Shown: piece after piece, positions 37,586-46,587 of the stretch
Layout: each line of letters begins with the position of its first letter
Numbering within the stretch: position 1 is the first letter of the stretch
Source of the DNA: Blastopirellula marina
Lineage (GTDB): Bacteria > Planctomycetota > Planctomycetia > Pirellulales > Pirellulaceae
Assembly (NCBI RefSeq): GCF_002967765.1
Contig: NZ_PUHY01000015.1
Coordinates: 248,001 to 312,000, forward strand
Reading direction: 5' to 3'
Length of the DNA: 64,000 nt
The notes under the pieces: generated by a model
The model's input: the letters and a program-made list of their open reading frames with translations, nothing else
Databases searched by the model: none
What the model was told of the DNA's origin: nothing
Made by a program: the position numbers and the translations under genes

Positions 37586-39802
37586 CTAACCCAAGAGAAA
37601 CAACGCCGATACCTGGTAAGTGACCAACGCACCTACGTAAGCCAGGACGGTCATGTAAGTAAACGTAAAGATGGGCCATCGCCAGCTATTGGTTTCCCGT
37701 TTGATCACTGCCAACGTCGCTGCGCATTGGGCACAGAGGGCGAAGAACACCATGATCGACAAAGCGACAGGTACGTTGAATACGTTTTCTTCCGATTCAT
37801 GCCACTTGGCATTTTTGATCGTTTCTTTCAGTGGCTCGGACTCTTCGTCGGTATCGCCGCCAAGGTTGTATAGCACGCCCATCGTGCTGATGATCACCTC
37901 ACGAGCGGGGAACGAAGCGATCGCAGCGCTACCGATTTTCCAGTCCCAGCCAAGTGGCTTCACAACCGGTTCGACCCAGTGGCCGGCCATTCCCAGAAAG
38001 CTGTTGCGAAGAAGTTCGCCATCGATCTCGTTCTGAATTTCGGCCAAACGTTCATCGATTCGCGTCGCCTCTTCTTCGTTGGCGCCGTCACGTTGCTGTT
38101 CGAGCTGGGCGATTTCGTCGGCAAATGGAGCTTCCGCTTTGTTCTCGTTGCGTGGAAAGTAACTCAGGGCCCAGATGATCACCGTCATTGCGAAAATCAA
38201 CGTGCCAGCTCGCTTTACGAAAGCCCACCCCTTTTCAACCACGACCCAAAACACGCCGGAAATAGAAGGAAACTTGTAGGTAGGAAGTTCCATCACAAAC
38301 GGTGGTGTTTCGCCCGGCAGAATCGTGCGTCGCAAAATAAACGCTACACCAACCGCCGCCAGAATCCCCAGCAAGTACATGCTGAGCATCACCAAAACTT
38401 GCAGCGGGATGAAGCCGAGCAGGTTTGTGGCAGGAATGAATGCTCCGGTCAGCAAGACGTAAACCGGCATACGAGCACTGCAACTCATCAGCGGCGCGAC
38501 CAGGATCGTGATCAGGCGGTCACGGCGATTCTCGATCACACGTGCCGCCATGATGCCCGGGATCGCACAGGCGAAGGAAGACAGCAGCGGAATGAATGAC
38601 TTACCGCTCAGTCCCACTTTGCTGAACAATTTGTCCATCAAATAAGCGGCACGCGATAAATAGCCGCAGTCTTCCAAAATCGCGATGAAGAAGAACAAGA
38701 TGCAAATCTGAGGCAAAAATACCAACACGCCTCCGACGCCGGCAATCACACCGTCGATCATCAACGATTTGAGGGCTCCATCCGGCAAGATCGCGTCGAC
38801 CCCATTGGCGAGCAACTCGAATCCCGATTCAATCCAGCCCATGAGGATACCGGCTGAATAGTCGCTAAACACGGCCATGAACATCGATGACATCACGAGG
38901 ATGAAGAAGATAGTCCCGGCAATCTTATCGGTCAAAATTCGGTCGATCCGGTCCGACCAAGTTACCTTGCGGTTTGCTTCACGCGTGACGACGCCAGCAA
39001 GTGATTCCTGAACCCACTTATATCGTGAAATGGCCTCGATGGCGGGGACCGGTTGGCCGAGTTCAGCCAGTTGGTTTCTAGATTCGACAATCCAACTGTG
39101 CAGATCTTGACCACCGTTGACAAGTTCTTGCTCGAGGTAGCCACTGGTGTCCAGTAGCAACCGTTCCGCCAAATAGCGTGGGGCGTCAGCTGTTTGCTCT
39201 TTGAGCTTGGAATGAAGCTGCGAAACTTTGTCGCGGAATTCTTCCGGGAACGGGCTGGTCGGTGTGATCGATTCCTGCCCAGCCAAAGCGATGATGGTTT
39301 CACGAAGACGATCGAGGCCTCCGCGTCGGTTCGCTTGGGTGGGGATAACAGGAATACCGAGTTGCGTTTGCAGCTTCTCGGCATCGATCGTGATTCCTTT
39401 TTCTTCAGCAATGTCGACCATGTTAAGTGCGACAACCGTTGGCAGCCCCAACTCTTTCACTTGGCTGACGATGTACAGGTTCCGCTCCAGGTTGCTCGCA
39501 TCAACGATCACCAGAACGGCATTCGGTTTCGCTTCGTTCGACTGTCGGCCCAGCAAAACGTCAACCGTCACCATTTCGTCTGGCGAGCGGGGGGCCAAGC
39601 TGTATGTGCCTGGCAGGTCAATCAGCGTTACCTTTTGCCCTTGGTGGGTGAACGTGCCGTGTTTCTTTTCAACAGTAACGCCAGGGTAGTTACCGGTCTT
39701 TTGTCGGACACCAGACAACGCGTGAAAGAGTGTTGACTTGCCCGTGTTGGGGTTTCCGACCAGAGCAACGTTCAGAGTGCGAGCAGGTGCGTCGACAGAC
39801 AT
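37586..39802 (-). CDS. feoB: ferrous iron transport protein B (FeoB)
   Basis: The 738-residue protein has an N-terminal G domain with GNPNTGKST (G1), the switch Thr in KTGNYPGVTVE, DLPGTYSL (G3) and NMVD (G4), then a helical GDI-like domain. Two FeoB membrane modules follow, with characteristic Cys-containing segments ILFFFIAILEDCGYLSRAA, PLLSSFACAIPGIMAAR and LMSCSARMPVYVLL. It imports Fe(II) across the cytoplasmic membrane. An internal polar loop (about 580-625) is rich in Glu and Gln. The gene lies 93 bases after the second feoA in a Fur-controlled operon. Confidence 0.97.
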   Translation of the reverse strand: MSVDAPARTLNVALVGNPNTGKSTLFHALSGVRQKTGNYPGVTVEKKHGTFTHQGQKVTLIDLPGTYSLAPRSPDEMVTVDVLLGRQSNEAKPNAVLVIVDASNLERNLYIVSQVKELGLPTVVALNMVDIAEEKGITIDAEKLQTQLGIPVIPTQANRRGGLDRLRETIIALAGQESITPTSPFPEEFRDKVSQLHSKLKEQTADAPRYLAERLLLDTSGYLEQELVNGGQDLHSWIVESRNQLAELGQPVPAIEAISRYKWVQESLAGVVTREANRKVTWSDRIDRILTDKIAGTIFFILVMSSMFMAVFSDYSAGILMGWIESGFELLANGVDAILPDGALKSLMIDGVIAGVGGVLVFLPQICILFFFIAILEDCGYLSRAAYLMDKLFSKVGLSGKSFIPLLSSFACAIPGIMAARVIENRRDRLITILVAPLMSCSARMPVYVLLTGAFIPATNLLGFIPLQVLVMLSMYLLGILAAVGVAFILRRTILPGETPPFVMELPTYKFPSISGVFWVVVEKGWAFVKRAGTLIFAMTVIIWALSYFPRNENKAEAPFADEIAQLEQQRDGANEEEATRIDERLAEIQNEIDGELLRNSFLGMAGHWVEPVVKPLGWDWKIGSAAIASFPAREVIISTMGVLYNLGGDTDEESEPLKETIKNAKWHESEENVFNVPVALSIMVFFALCAQCAATLAVIKRETNSWRWPIFTFTYMTVLAYVGALVTYQVSALFLLG

Positions 39803-39895
39803 TCGGCAAGATTTACTGGGGATTGCGGTTCAAGGAATCAGGCAGGAGGACGCACGAGGTGAGATTATCCGCGTTGGTAATAACCGGATCTGGCA

Positions 39896-40120
39896 TCAAC
39901 TCACGAGTTCAACCAATTCAGCCTCGGTGCGTCGCAGGCTGAGATGGTAACCGCGAATCTCAACCTCTAGAGGATCGCCAAAAGGAGCCGTGCCAACCAG
40001 TTTGACCGCACAGCCAGGTGTCATGCCCATTTCCATGAGCCGTACGGCCGCGACACCTGAGTTGTCGATCGAGGCGATCACCCCTTCTTCGCCGATTGCC
40101 AGTTCGGACAACTTCAACAT
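39896..40120 (-). CDS. feoA: FeoA family protein (second copy)
   Basis: This 74-residue SH3-like protein carries the FeoA core: LSELAIGEEGVIASI, VRLMEMGMTPGCAVKLVGTAPFGDPLEVEIRGYHLSLRRTEA. This copy is closer to the canonical FeoA pattern than the first one. The start codon overlaps the stop of the upstream feoA by seven bases, so translation is coupled. FeoA is a small cytosolic partner needed for FeoB activity. Two separate FeoA proteins could form a heteromer. Confidence 0.93.
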   Translation of the reverse strand: MLKLSELAIGEEGVIASIDNSGVAAVRLMEMGMTPGCAVKLVGTAPFGDPLEVEIRGYHLSLRRTEAELVELVS

Positions 40121-40359
40121 TCCACCATGTCCGTGTTGACCAGGATGTTGAGGATGTCCGAAGGTCGGAAGCAGAGCTTCGAATGGCCGACGCGAAGGAT
40201 GCAGGGGCTGCCACTTTGCAGCATTTCGACTTCCGTGCCGTCGCGCAAACCGAGTTCCGCCATTCGCTTTACATCATCGCAACCACCGATGACTTGCGAA
40301 ATGCGGACCTTCGTCCCACATCGAACCATGCTTAAAGGAATATCGGGAAGCATTTGCAT
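40114..40359 (-). CDS. FeoA family protein (first copy)
   Basis: This is an 81-residue FeoA-like protein with VRCGTKVRISQVIGGCDDVKRMAELGLRDGTEVEMLQSGSPCILRVGHSKLCFRPSDILNILV. It differs from the second copy by four Cys residues (RCG, GGCD, SPCI and KLCF) and ends in Cys. FeoA proteins rich in Cys may respond to redox or metal state. ATG 40359 has AGCAGG at a suitable distance; an in-frame ATG two codons later is also possible. It is the first gene of the feo operon. Confidence 0.9.
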   Translation of the reverse strand: MQMLPDIPLSMVRCGTKVRISQVIGGCDDVKRMAELGLRDGTEVEMLQSGSPCILRVGHSKLCFRPSDILNILVNTDMVEC

Positions 40360-40370
40360 TACCTGCTAAT

Positions 40371-40385
40371 TGAGAGCGATTCTCA
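40371..40385 (-). promoter_or_regulatory. Fur-type box of the feo operon
   Basis: Read on the minus strand, TGAGAATCGCTCTCA is an imperfect palindrome. It matches the 15-base Fur core TGATAATNATTATCA at 10 of the 14 defined positions, and the TGAGAAT/TCTCA form is common in Fur sites. It overlaps the predicted transcription start, a position at which Fur with iron would block transcription. Confidence 0.72.
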
Positions 40386-40393
40386 GTACAGGA

Positions 40394-40422
40394 ATCTTAC
40401 CCTAGGCCAGCAGCAGTGACAA
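40394..40422 (-). promoter_or_regulatory. sigma-70 promoter of the feo operon
   Basis: On the minus strand TTGTCA and TAAGAT are separated by exactly 17 bases. Transcription would begin near 40387, just ahead of the Fur box, with a leader of about 28 bases before the first feoA. Confidence 0.7.
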
Positions 40423-40583
40423 GAGAGTTGGCCTGCTTCTTTTGTGGCGAATCTTGGTAAATGCCGCCTGAGGACGAAGTCGCATCAGAGTCGCGGCAAT
40501 TCGTTAAGCCAGACAAAATTAAGTTGAATACCAGTCTCTACATCCCCAGCCAGGCTGGACGTAAGGATTGTCCAGAAAAGAAC

Positions 40584-41213
40584 TTAATCGTTCTCGTTTA
40601 TTTCGTGGAATAGCCTAACTTCATTCTCGAAATAGTGATCGGAAACAGTGAAGAAAGGCCCTGTCGTGTTGCGTTGGCGAATGTGTAGCCCAAAACAGCA
40701 ATCGCCTCCCTGGAGAATGCTGTATCCATTTCCACAATGACGGAATTTCCAATCGATTCCAATCTGTTCGTCGAGCACCTTCAGATATTCGCGCATTGTT
40801 AATTCGCGGGAAGGAAGTTGAATCATCCGATTGCGATCCGCTTCCGCCAACTGATAGGACGCAAGAATCCGCTGGGTAGGTGAGTGCCGCGAAGCCCATA
40901 CCCCGAGGTCTCCGAGGGGCATTTCGAGTTGAGGAAACGAGAGTTTTCTTTCTAATTCGATTTCAACAGTCTTCACGGGCTGGTAGGAATGAGCGGTGTA
41001 AATGATTCCCAAGAAGATCAATGCCGTGGTGATTGTTCCGAGTATCGGAACGGGAGCCAGCCCTCTTTGCCGCCGAGATCGGACACGGGTCGAAAAGATA
41101 AAAAACCAGATCACAAGAGCAAGTAGCGCGAACGCGATAGGACCGATCACAACCAGACCAAGAACGGTCGGAAGGAGCAAGTCGAAACCAAACGAGAAGT
41201 CATCGCGACGCAT
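40584..41213 (-). CDS. hypothetical membrane protein
   Basis: The protein of about 209 residues starts at the ATG after GAGGAAG; the frame is open further upstream, but that part is not supported. Two hydrophobic helices (about residues 10-40 and 55-78) are separated by a basic loop (TRVRSRRQRGLAPV). A soluble C-terminal part of about 130 residues follows (LTMREYLKVLDEQIGIDWKFRHCGNGYSILQGGDCCFGLHI). I recognise no family. It is encoded 93 bases downstream of the sialate-esterase-like gene in the same direction. Confidence 0.68.
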   Translation of the reverse strand: MRRDDFSFGFDLLLPTVLGLVVIGPIAFALLALVIWFFIFSTRVRSRRQRGLAPVPILGTITTALIFLGIIYTAHSYQPVKTVEIELERKLSFPQLEMPLGDLGVWASRHSPTQRILASYQLAEADRNRMIQLPSRELTMREYLKVLDEQIGIDWKFRHCGNGYSILQGGDCCFGLHIRQRNTTGPFFTVSDHYFENEVRLFHEINEND

Positions 41214-41306
41214 GAAAACCAACTTCCTCAACAGAAAACAGCTACGCGAAATATCAATGTTCGAGTAACCCAAGGCAACAATTCTGCAAAGCAAGCGAAT
41301 CATTGC

Positions 41307-42302
41307 TCACGGAGAATCTTGCCTTTGTTGCTTGACCAACTCCACCATCGTTTCGCCAAATGCATGACCGATATGGAAGAACGTGTCTGCCCTGCCGTAA
41401 TAGTGGTAACCACCGTCAAACGATTCACCATCGCTGATCACGTAAGGGCTGGTCTTTACGAAGCGAACTTGGCCATGGAACTCCGGGAGCTCGGAGACGT
41501 CTGATTGGATCTTGCGAAAGTTGAAGTGCTTTTCAGCGTAACGCTTTTCTGGCTCCATACCCTGCTGGCCAAGTTCGCCGATGACAAACGGAAGGTTAGG
41601 AACATCAAGATCACGACGAACGTCGCGAATCAAGTTAGCCAAATTCACGCCGTACTCATCCATCTTTTTCTGATCGATGATGTCATTGAATCCTTGGAAA
41701 AAGACGAAGCCTGAAAGTTCGTAGCCATCGTCTTCTTGATAGTTGGGGACAAGCTTGTCAATATTCTTCAGAGAGTCTTTGACGATGCGAATCGTATCGC
41801 GATACGCTTCGCCATAGGTTTCCTCTGGCAGCGGCACGAGTTCCTTCGTTTTCTGATCACGCTGCGTGTAATCTCCTTTGCCTGAGCTGGGCGGGCGGAA
41901 ACGAACGGCAAGGGCCCGTCCGCCCCATGCACACTTGACGATTAAAATTGGTTGATCGAATGCATTGCCAACGACATGGCCAAACTCAAGTTCTGGGCCA
42001 AAGCGATCTGTTGGAGTTCCGTATCCCAGTCCGAGCTTACCCTGTCCTCGATCGTCGTTGTACTTAATAAAGACATCGTCTCGTTCGACCCATTCGTCAC
42101 CGCTGCGCAAATGAGCGTACGTTTTCGCAGTCTTGGGGTCAGCCAATAATTGCTCCAGGTGTTTGACAGCGCCTTTCCCTTCCATATTGGATTGGCCGCA
42201 TAACACAAAAACCTTCACGGGGGCTGCCCAGGTAGAGCTGACAACCACGGTGGCGATTGTCACAGTAAACGACAAGATTAGAACGCGTGATGGGATCATC
42301 AT
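41307..42302 (-). CDS. secreted sialate O-acetylesterase-like SGNH hydrolase
   Basis: The protein of about 331 residues starts at ATG 42302, behind GAAGG, with a signal peptide ending TWA-A. The block-I motif VFVLCGQSNMEGKG contains the catalytic Ser of the SASA/DUF303 family. Further family segments are FGPELEFGHVV, ILIVKCAWGGRALAVRFRPPSS, SGFVFFQGFNDIID and FVIGELGQQG, and the C-terminal HYYGRADTFFHIGHAF holds a plausible catalytic His. It probably removes acetyl groups from polysaccharides outside the cytoplasm. This family is abundant in planctomycetes that degrade marine glycans. Confidence 0.9.
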   Translation of the reverse strand: MMIPSRVLILSFTVTIATVVVSSTWAAPVKVFVLCGQSNMEGKGAVKHLEQLLADPKTAKTYAHLRSGDEWVERDDVFIKYNDDRGQGKLGLGYGTPTDRFGPELEFGHVVGNAFDQPILIVKCAWGGRALAVRFRPPSSGKGDYTQRDQKTKELVPLPEETYGEAYRDTIRIVKDSLKNIDKLVPNYQEDDGYELSGFVFFQGFNDIIDQKKMDEYGVNLANLIRDVRRDLDVPNLPFVIGELGQQGMEPEKRYAEKHFNFRKIQSDVSELPEFHGQVRFVKTSPYVISDGESFDGGYHYYGRADTFFHIGHAFGETMVELVKQQRQDSP

Positions 42303-42404
42303 GGAGAGACCTTCAGGCAAGTGAAAGTAGACAAGTTCAGATTTATTGTCCTCTACCGATGTAATGGAATCAAACAGTCATCATCACGATTCATTCGATG
42401 ACTC

Positions 42405-43214
42405 TTAGCTGACTTGATCAGCCCAGACCTTGAAAGTTTTCAATTCGTTCATTCCAAATGTTGTCGTCAATGCGACATCGGCCGCATCTCGTCCCCGAGC
42501 CATGAGAACACGACCGATACGAGGCTTATTATTTCGAGCATCGAACGTGTACCACTGCCCGCCAAGGTACGCTTCAAACCAAGCGCTAAAATCCATCGGA
42601 TCGGCCGATGCAGGTACGCCGATATCGCCAAGATAGCCAGTGCAATAGCGTGCTGGAATATTGCAATTGCGGCAAAAGGTGATCGCCAAGTGGGTATAGT
42701 CGCGGCAGACTCCGACTCCCTCGCGATAGACACCTAACGCTGTGCGATTGGCGCTCGCCTGCATATAGTCGAATGCAATATGCTCATGCACAAAATCGCA
42801 GATGGCTTGCACTCTCGGCCAACCGGGTGGGGTATGCCCGAAGAGCTCCCAGGCAATATCTTTTAGCTCGCTGTCGACCTCGCAATAGCGACTGGCCAAC
42901 AGATAGGTCAGCGTTTCGTAGGGAAGTTCTTGAACTTCGGCTTGCCTGGCCTGCGGGACCTGGAGATCGGGAAGTCCACAATCGTCGACAAGCGCTGTAT
43001 TGCGAATGACAATCTTCCCTTTGGGGGCGACAATTCGACCGCACCGATTTCCGTACATATCGTAGTATTCGGAAATCGGTAGATTGGGTGAGGTTCGTAG
43101 CTGATCGTGTTGGCGAGTCGTCAATTCTCGAGTTGGATGCAGATACAACATCAACAGCATGGGAGCTGGTTGTGGCGAGTCAAAGGCGATTTCGAACCCG
43201 ACACGAATAAGCAT
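42405..43214 (-). CDS. transglutaminase-like cysteine protease-fold protein
   Basis: The product has about 269 residues; the second of two adjacent ATG codons is chosen because GGAGAAGG lies six bases before it. An N-terminal bacterial transglutaminase-associated region (RVGFEIAFDSPQPAPMLLMLYLHP) precedes the core domain with the catalytic Cys in GVGVCRDYTHLAI and the Asp in WYTFDARNN. The His normally found in the HAWxEVY element is replaced: the corresponding segment is DFSAWFEAYL. A relative group with FSAWFEAYL exists in my memory, so this may be a family trait. The enzymatic activity is uncertain. Confidence 0.87.
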   Translation of the reverse strand: MLIRVGFEIAFDSPQPAPMLLMLYLHPTRELTTRQHDQLRTSPNLPISEYYDMYGNRCGRIVAPKGKIVIRNTALVDDCGLPDLQVPQARQAEVQELPYETLTYLLASRYCEVDSELKDIAWELFGHTPPGWPRVQAICDFVHEHIAFDYMQASANRTALGVYREGVGVCRDYTHLAITFCRNCNIPARYCTGYLGDIGVPASADPMDFSAWFEAYLGGQWYTFDARNNKPRIGRVLMARGRDAADVALTTTFGMNELKTFKVWADQVS

Positions 43215-43452
43215 AGGCATCCTTCTCCAAGTAGAAAGAACGAAGGCTTGTGCGGCCGGAGGAACATGAACCGTTTACCGTGCAAGACTCTTCCGAACAG
43301 AAATCGGACCGTGCTTTGATCGTACCAGTTCTTCGCCAGCGATCCGTGACTAATCGAACCACAAGCGGCAAAACGGTGTAATTGTCTCAAATAGTTTCGG
43401 AACCGTGCTCGTTTTTAGTCGCGATGCTGCTATCCCTGCACCATGGATATCA

Positions 43453-43489
43453 GCACTGAGAGTCTGGCATGTCGTCAAACTCTCAGTGC
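43453..43489. repeat. perfect 11-base inverted repeat between sulfatase and transglutaminase genes
   Basis: GCACTGAGAGT (43453-43463) and ACTCTCAGTGC (43479-43489) can pair around a 15-base loop. It is about 25 bases downstream of the sulfatase stop, so it may be a transcription-ending hairpin, but no T-run follows on either strand. It could alternatively be an operator for the transglutaminase gene. Confidence 0.5.
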
Positions 43490-43512
43490 CATTAGAAGCG
43501 ATTAGCGAAAAC

Positions 43513-45276
43513 TCATTTGCGATTCAGCCAAACATAACGAACTTCAATCGCGCCCTCGCCAGGGATTTTGAGGGCCGAAAGAGTCAGATTGTCTCGTCCC
43601 TTGGGAAGATTCAATGTGCCTAGTGAGAATGCCTTGAAGTCTTTAACCGGAGATTCCGCTCCACGATTGAAGCGATCGCGTTCTGGGCCGTAGGCTTCTG
43701 GATCGTGCGCCTCCTGAATAGAAGCAGCCGTCTTTTGACCGAGTAGCTCGGCTTGGATTTCGACTCCCACATTTTCCTTAGGGCAAGTGTAATAGACAAT
43801 CGCCTCATATTGTCCTGGTTCGTGGACTTCGACATCCCAGGTGATCGTGCCCTCTTCTGTTTTCCAATTGGTGAAGTAGGAACAGTTGGGCGCTGGGGCG
43901 CTTCGCTTAATCTCACCGTGAGCAACGCCATCGCGAGCAGGAAGCGGTGTATTCGCCGAATAGCCGACCGTAAAGGGACGATCATCGTCCCGGGGCAGCA
44001 TTTCTTCGCGATACTGCTTGGCAACTTGCATTAGTTGTTTCGTGATCTCAGGATTCTGTTTCGAGACATCTGTCCGTTGGCCGATATCTTGCAAGATATT
44101 GAACAGCTTGCCATCGTTGTCGAGTCGGTAGGTTTGGTTCCGCACGCTGACCTGATTGTTGCGCGAGGCAATGAGCTCGCGATCTGGCCAATCGGTCTTT
44201 TGGCCCGTTAGGAGCGGTTTCAAGCTGCGGCCGTCGATTGGTTTTGGATAGTTCGCGTCGATTCCAGCAAAGTCTAGGAGAGTTGGAAGAAAGTCGACGG
44301 CGCCGGCTATCTGTGTGATTTGCGTGTCTGGCTTAATCGTTCCCGGCATGCGAATGAAACAAGGAACACGGGTGCCTCCCTCGTCGAGCGATCCTTTGCG
44401 TCCCTTCATGTCGCCGTTCCAGCGAAAGCTGTTGGGGCCATTGTCGGCGAAGTCGATCACAATGGTGTTGTTGGCCAGATCAAGATCGTCCAGCTTCTTC
44501 AGAATTCGACCAACGTTCCAGTCAACGTTCTCGCACATCGCGAGTGCGGCTCGCGTCATACCAAGTTGTTCCTTTTGCGGATCACGATTCTTCATCGAAG
44601 GATTCATCTCGGCAAACTTGTCGTAGAATTCGTCCGGAACTTGCATCGGCGAATGGGGTGTGCAGTAAGGAACATAACAGAAGAACGGCTTGTCCCTGTT
44701 GTCCTCAATAAACTGCATCGCGTGATTCGTGAAATCGTCGGTAACATAGCCATCGCCGCGGACCAACGTGTTGTTGTGATCGAGCTCAGGACTGAAGTAG
44801 TGCCCCCAGTGCCCGGAGCAAAAACCGTAGTATTCGTCGAAACCGCGAGCATTGGGATGATAGGGATGCTGCATCCCGTTATGCCACTTGCCAAACGCTC
44901 CCGTCACATAACCCGCTTCTTTGAAGTACTGAGCAATCGTTTTCTCGTCGAGATTCAGGCGTTCCTGTCCCGTAGAAACGCCGCGGACGCCCGTCCGGGC
45001 GTAAAAGCGTCCGGTGAGCATTTCCGCACGCGTCGGAGCGCACAAATGGCAGACGTAGAACCAATCGAATCGGGCACCATCTTTGGCTAGTTGATCGATA
45101 TTCGGGGTGTCGATGTTTTTGTTGCCATGAATGCTTAAGTCCCCCCAGCCCTGATCGTCCGTAAGAATCATCACGACGTTAGGCCGCGAGGGCTCCGCGG
45201 CGAAGGTGTGCGAAGCCAGCCATGGCAAAATAAGAAGCGAGGCGAGAAAGGTGAATAGCGTAAGTCGGCGGGGCAT
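43513..45276 (-). CDS. secreted sulfatase with C-terminal accessory domain
   Basis: The 587-residue protein has a signal peptide (residues 1-26, TFA-A). The sulfatase core begins NVVMILTDDQGWGDLSIHG with metal-binding Asp residues. The formylglycine motif is CAPTRAEMLTGRFYARTG (C-x-[S/A/P]-x-R type), and GKWHNGMQHP and DFADNGPNS supply further active-site residues. After about residue 460 a separate beta-rich domain follows (TWDVEVHEPGQYEAIVYYTC, ending RYVWLNRK), similar to galactose-binding or DUF-type modules attached to planctomycete sulfatases. The substrate is probably a sulfated polysaccharide. Maturation needs a formylglycine-generating enzyme encoded elsewhere. Confidence 0.93.
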   Translation of the reverse strand: MPRRLTLFTFLASLLILPWLASHTFAAEPSRPNVVMILTDDQGWGDLSIHGNKNIDTPNIDQLAKDGARFDWFYVCHLCAPTRAEMLTGRFYARTGVRGVSTGQERLNLDEKTIAQYFKEAGYVTGAFGKWHNGMQHPYHPNARGFDEYYGFCSGHWGHYFSPELDHNNTLVRGDGYVTDDFTNHAMQFIEDNRDKPFFCYVPYCTPHSPMQVPDEFYDKFAEMNPSMKNRDPQKEQLGMTRAALAMCENVDWNVGRILKKLDDLDLANNTIVIDFADNGPNSFRWNGDMKGRKGSLDEGGTRVPCFIRMPGTIKPDTQITQIAGAVDFLPTLLDFAGIDANYPKPIDGRSLKPLLTGQKTDWPDRELIASRNNQVSVRNQTYRLDNDGKLFNILQDIGQRTDVSKQNPEITKQLMQVAKQYREEMLPRDDDRPFTVGYSANTPLPARDGVAHGEIKRSAPAPNCSYFTNWKTEEGTITWDVEVHEPGQYEAIVYYTCPKENVGVEIQAELLGQKTAASIQEAHDPEAYGPERDRFNRGAESPVKDFKAFSLGTLNLPKGRDNLTLSALKIPGEGAIEVRYVWLNRK

Positions 45277-45529
45277 AACGTAACCTGCATGCGAGATGAG
45301 ACAATTTTGGGCGGGGTATCGAGATGACTCCTATTGTCATCGCGCCAAACGTCTCGGTCAATTAAGCAATGCAGGCTAATTCAGAAGCATCAAATACAGC
45401 GAGAAAATATTGATTTTCGTTCGATGAGTCCCGACAGTGCCTGAAAAGTAAAACTATGCGCAACGAAACAGGGGCAGAAGTTGGCTCGGAAAAGCGTCCC
45501 CTCCGCCCCTGCTCGCTGCTCAGGTTCAA

Positions 45530-46528
45530 CTATGACTCTGCCGGACAAATCACCTGGAGATCGAGTTCGGGTGATTCTCGGAAAGCGGGGGCCGGTACGG
45601 CCTTGTTACCTGGATGCGAATACTGTGGCGGTGATTCGCTGTAGGGAACCATCGTTGGCAGATTATGGATGGAAGCCATAACGTTGCTGCGGATAGTTTC
45701 CGAAATCTGATTGAGCGGAAGATGATTGAGACGTTCTTCTGAGAATGGGTTCTCCAACTCAACGCCAATTTGATCGAGCGCCAATAGCGGATACGCAACT
45801 AGAAATACAATCAGCGGTGTTGCCATGCCGGCTGCGTCAACAATCGCGACGGGTAAGAACAACAAATACAGAAACAAGAATCGGCGAATCTTGATCGAGA
45901 ATGCTTGGGCTAAGGGCGTTTTCAAAATTCGTTCGCAGCCGCCAATGTGATCGATTAGTCGAGCTCGTTCCGCTTCTGCTTGCAGAAAGAAGAAGCGGTC
46001 CATCTGACCTTGATTAACCGCTTCCTGCAGCATGTCGGCGACTCGGCGAACTACGTACATGGGCATATGGTTCGATTCACTTAGTCGTCGCGTTTCTTCT
46101 GTGCCAATTGTTTCGCTCAGTTTGGCGATCTCGTCGAAGGAACGCTCGCCTCGCAAACTGTGGCAGCAAACCGGCGAGAAAGCGGCAACCCAGCGTGCGT
46201 AATTTTCCTGCCAGGCTCGATCCTTCGGCCCATACATCAAACCAATCTGAGCCAGGTTTCGAGATTGATTGACGATTCCTCCCCAAATTTTGCGTGCTTC
46301 ATACCATCGATCGTAGCCAGCATTGGTTCGCATCACTAACAGCAAGGCAAGGACAACACCGATGTACTCGTAGTGAGCGGTCGCCAAGCCGTTATGAACC
46401 TGGAGGACATCGAAGAACATGTAAACGGCAGCTCCGAACAATGAAAATGCTAGGAGTCTGCCAGCAACCCGTGGGGTCACGGATCCGTTCACCTTAAATA
46501 CTTCAACCCAGAAGTCTTCTCGAATCAT
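45530..46528 (-). CDS. bestrophin family (UPF0187) anion channel-like protein
   Basis: The protein of about 332 residues starts at ATG 46528 (GAAGAGAG upstream); the longer open frame has no support. The bestrophin pattern is clear: VALLLVMRTNAGYDRWYEARKIWGGIVNQSRNL near residue 60-90, a helical cytoplasmic region, then PLIVFLVAYPLLALDQIGVELENPFSEERLNHLPL. Bacterial bestrophins form pentameric ion channels in the cytoplasmic membrane. It precedes, in transcription order, nothing closely spaced on the same strand, and follows the universal stress protein gene by 59 bases, so the two may be an operon. Confidence 0.92.
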   Translation of the reverse strand: MIREDFWVEVFKVNGSVTPRVAGRLLAFSLFGAAVYMFFDVLQVHNGLATAHYEYIGVVLALLLVMRTNAGYDRWYEARKIWGGIVNQSRNLAQIGLMYGPKDRAWQENYARWVAAFSPVCCHSLRGERSFDEIAKLSETIGTEETRRLSESNHMPMYVVRRVADMLQEAVNQGQMDRFFFLQAEAERARLIDHIGGCERILKTPLAQAFSIKIRRFLFLYLLFLPVAIVDAAGMATPLIVFLVAYPLLALDQIGVELENPFSEERLNHLPLNQISETIRSNVMASIHNLPTMVPYSESPPQYSHPGNKAVPAPAFRESPELDLQVICPAES

Positions 46529-46587
46529 ATGCTCTCTTCTTTTTCCGTTTTCAGCAGGCGTAGCGAGTCGCGGTTTGTTGGGAGTTA

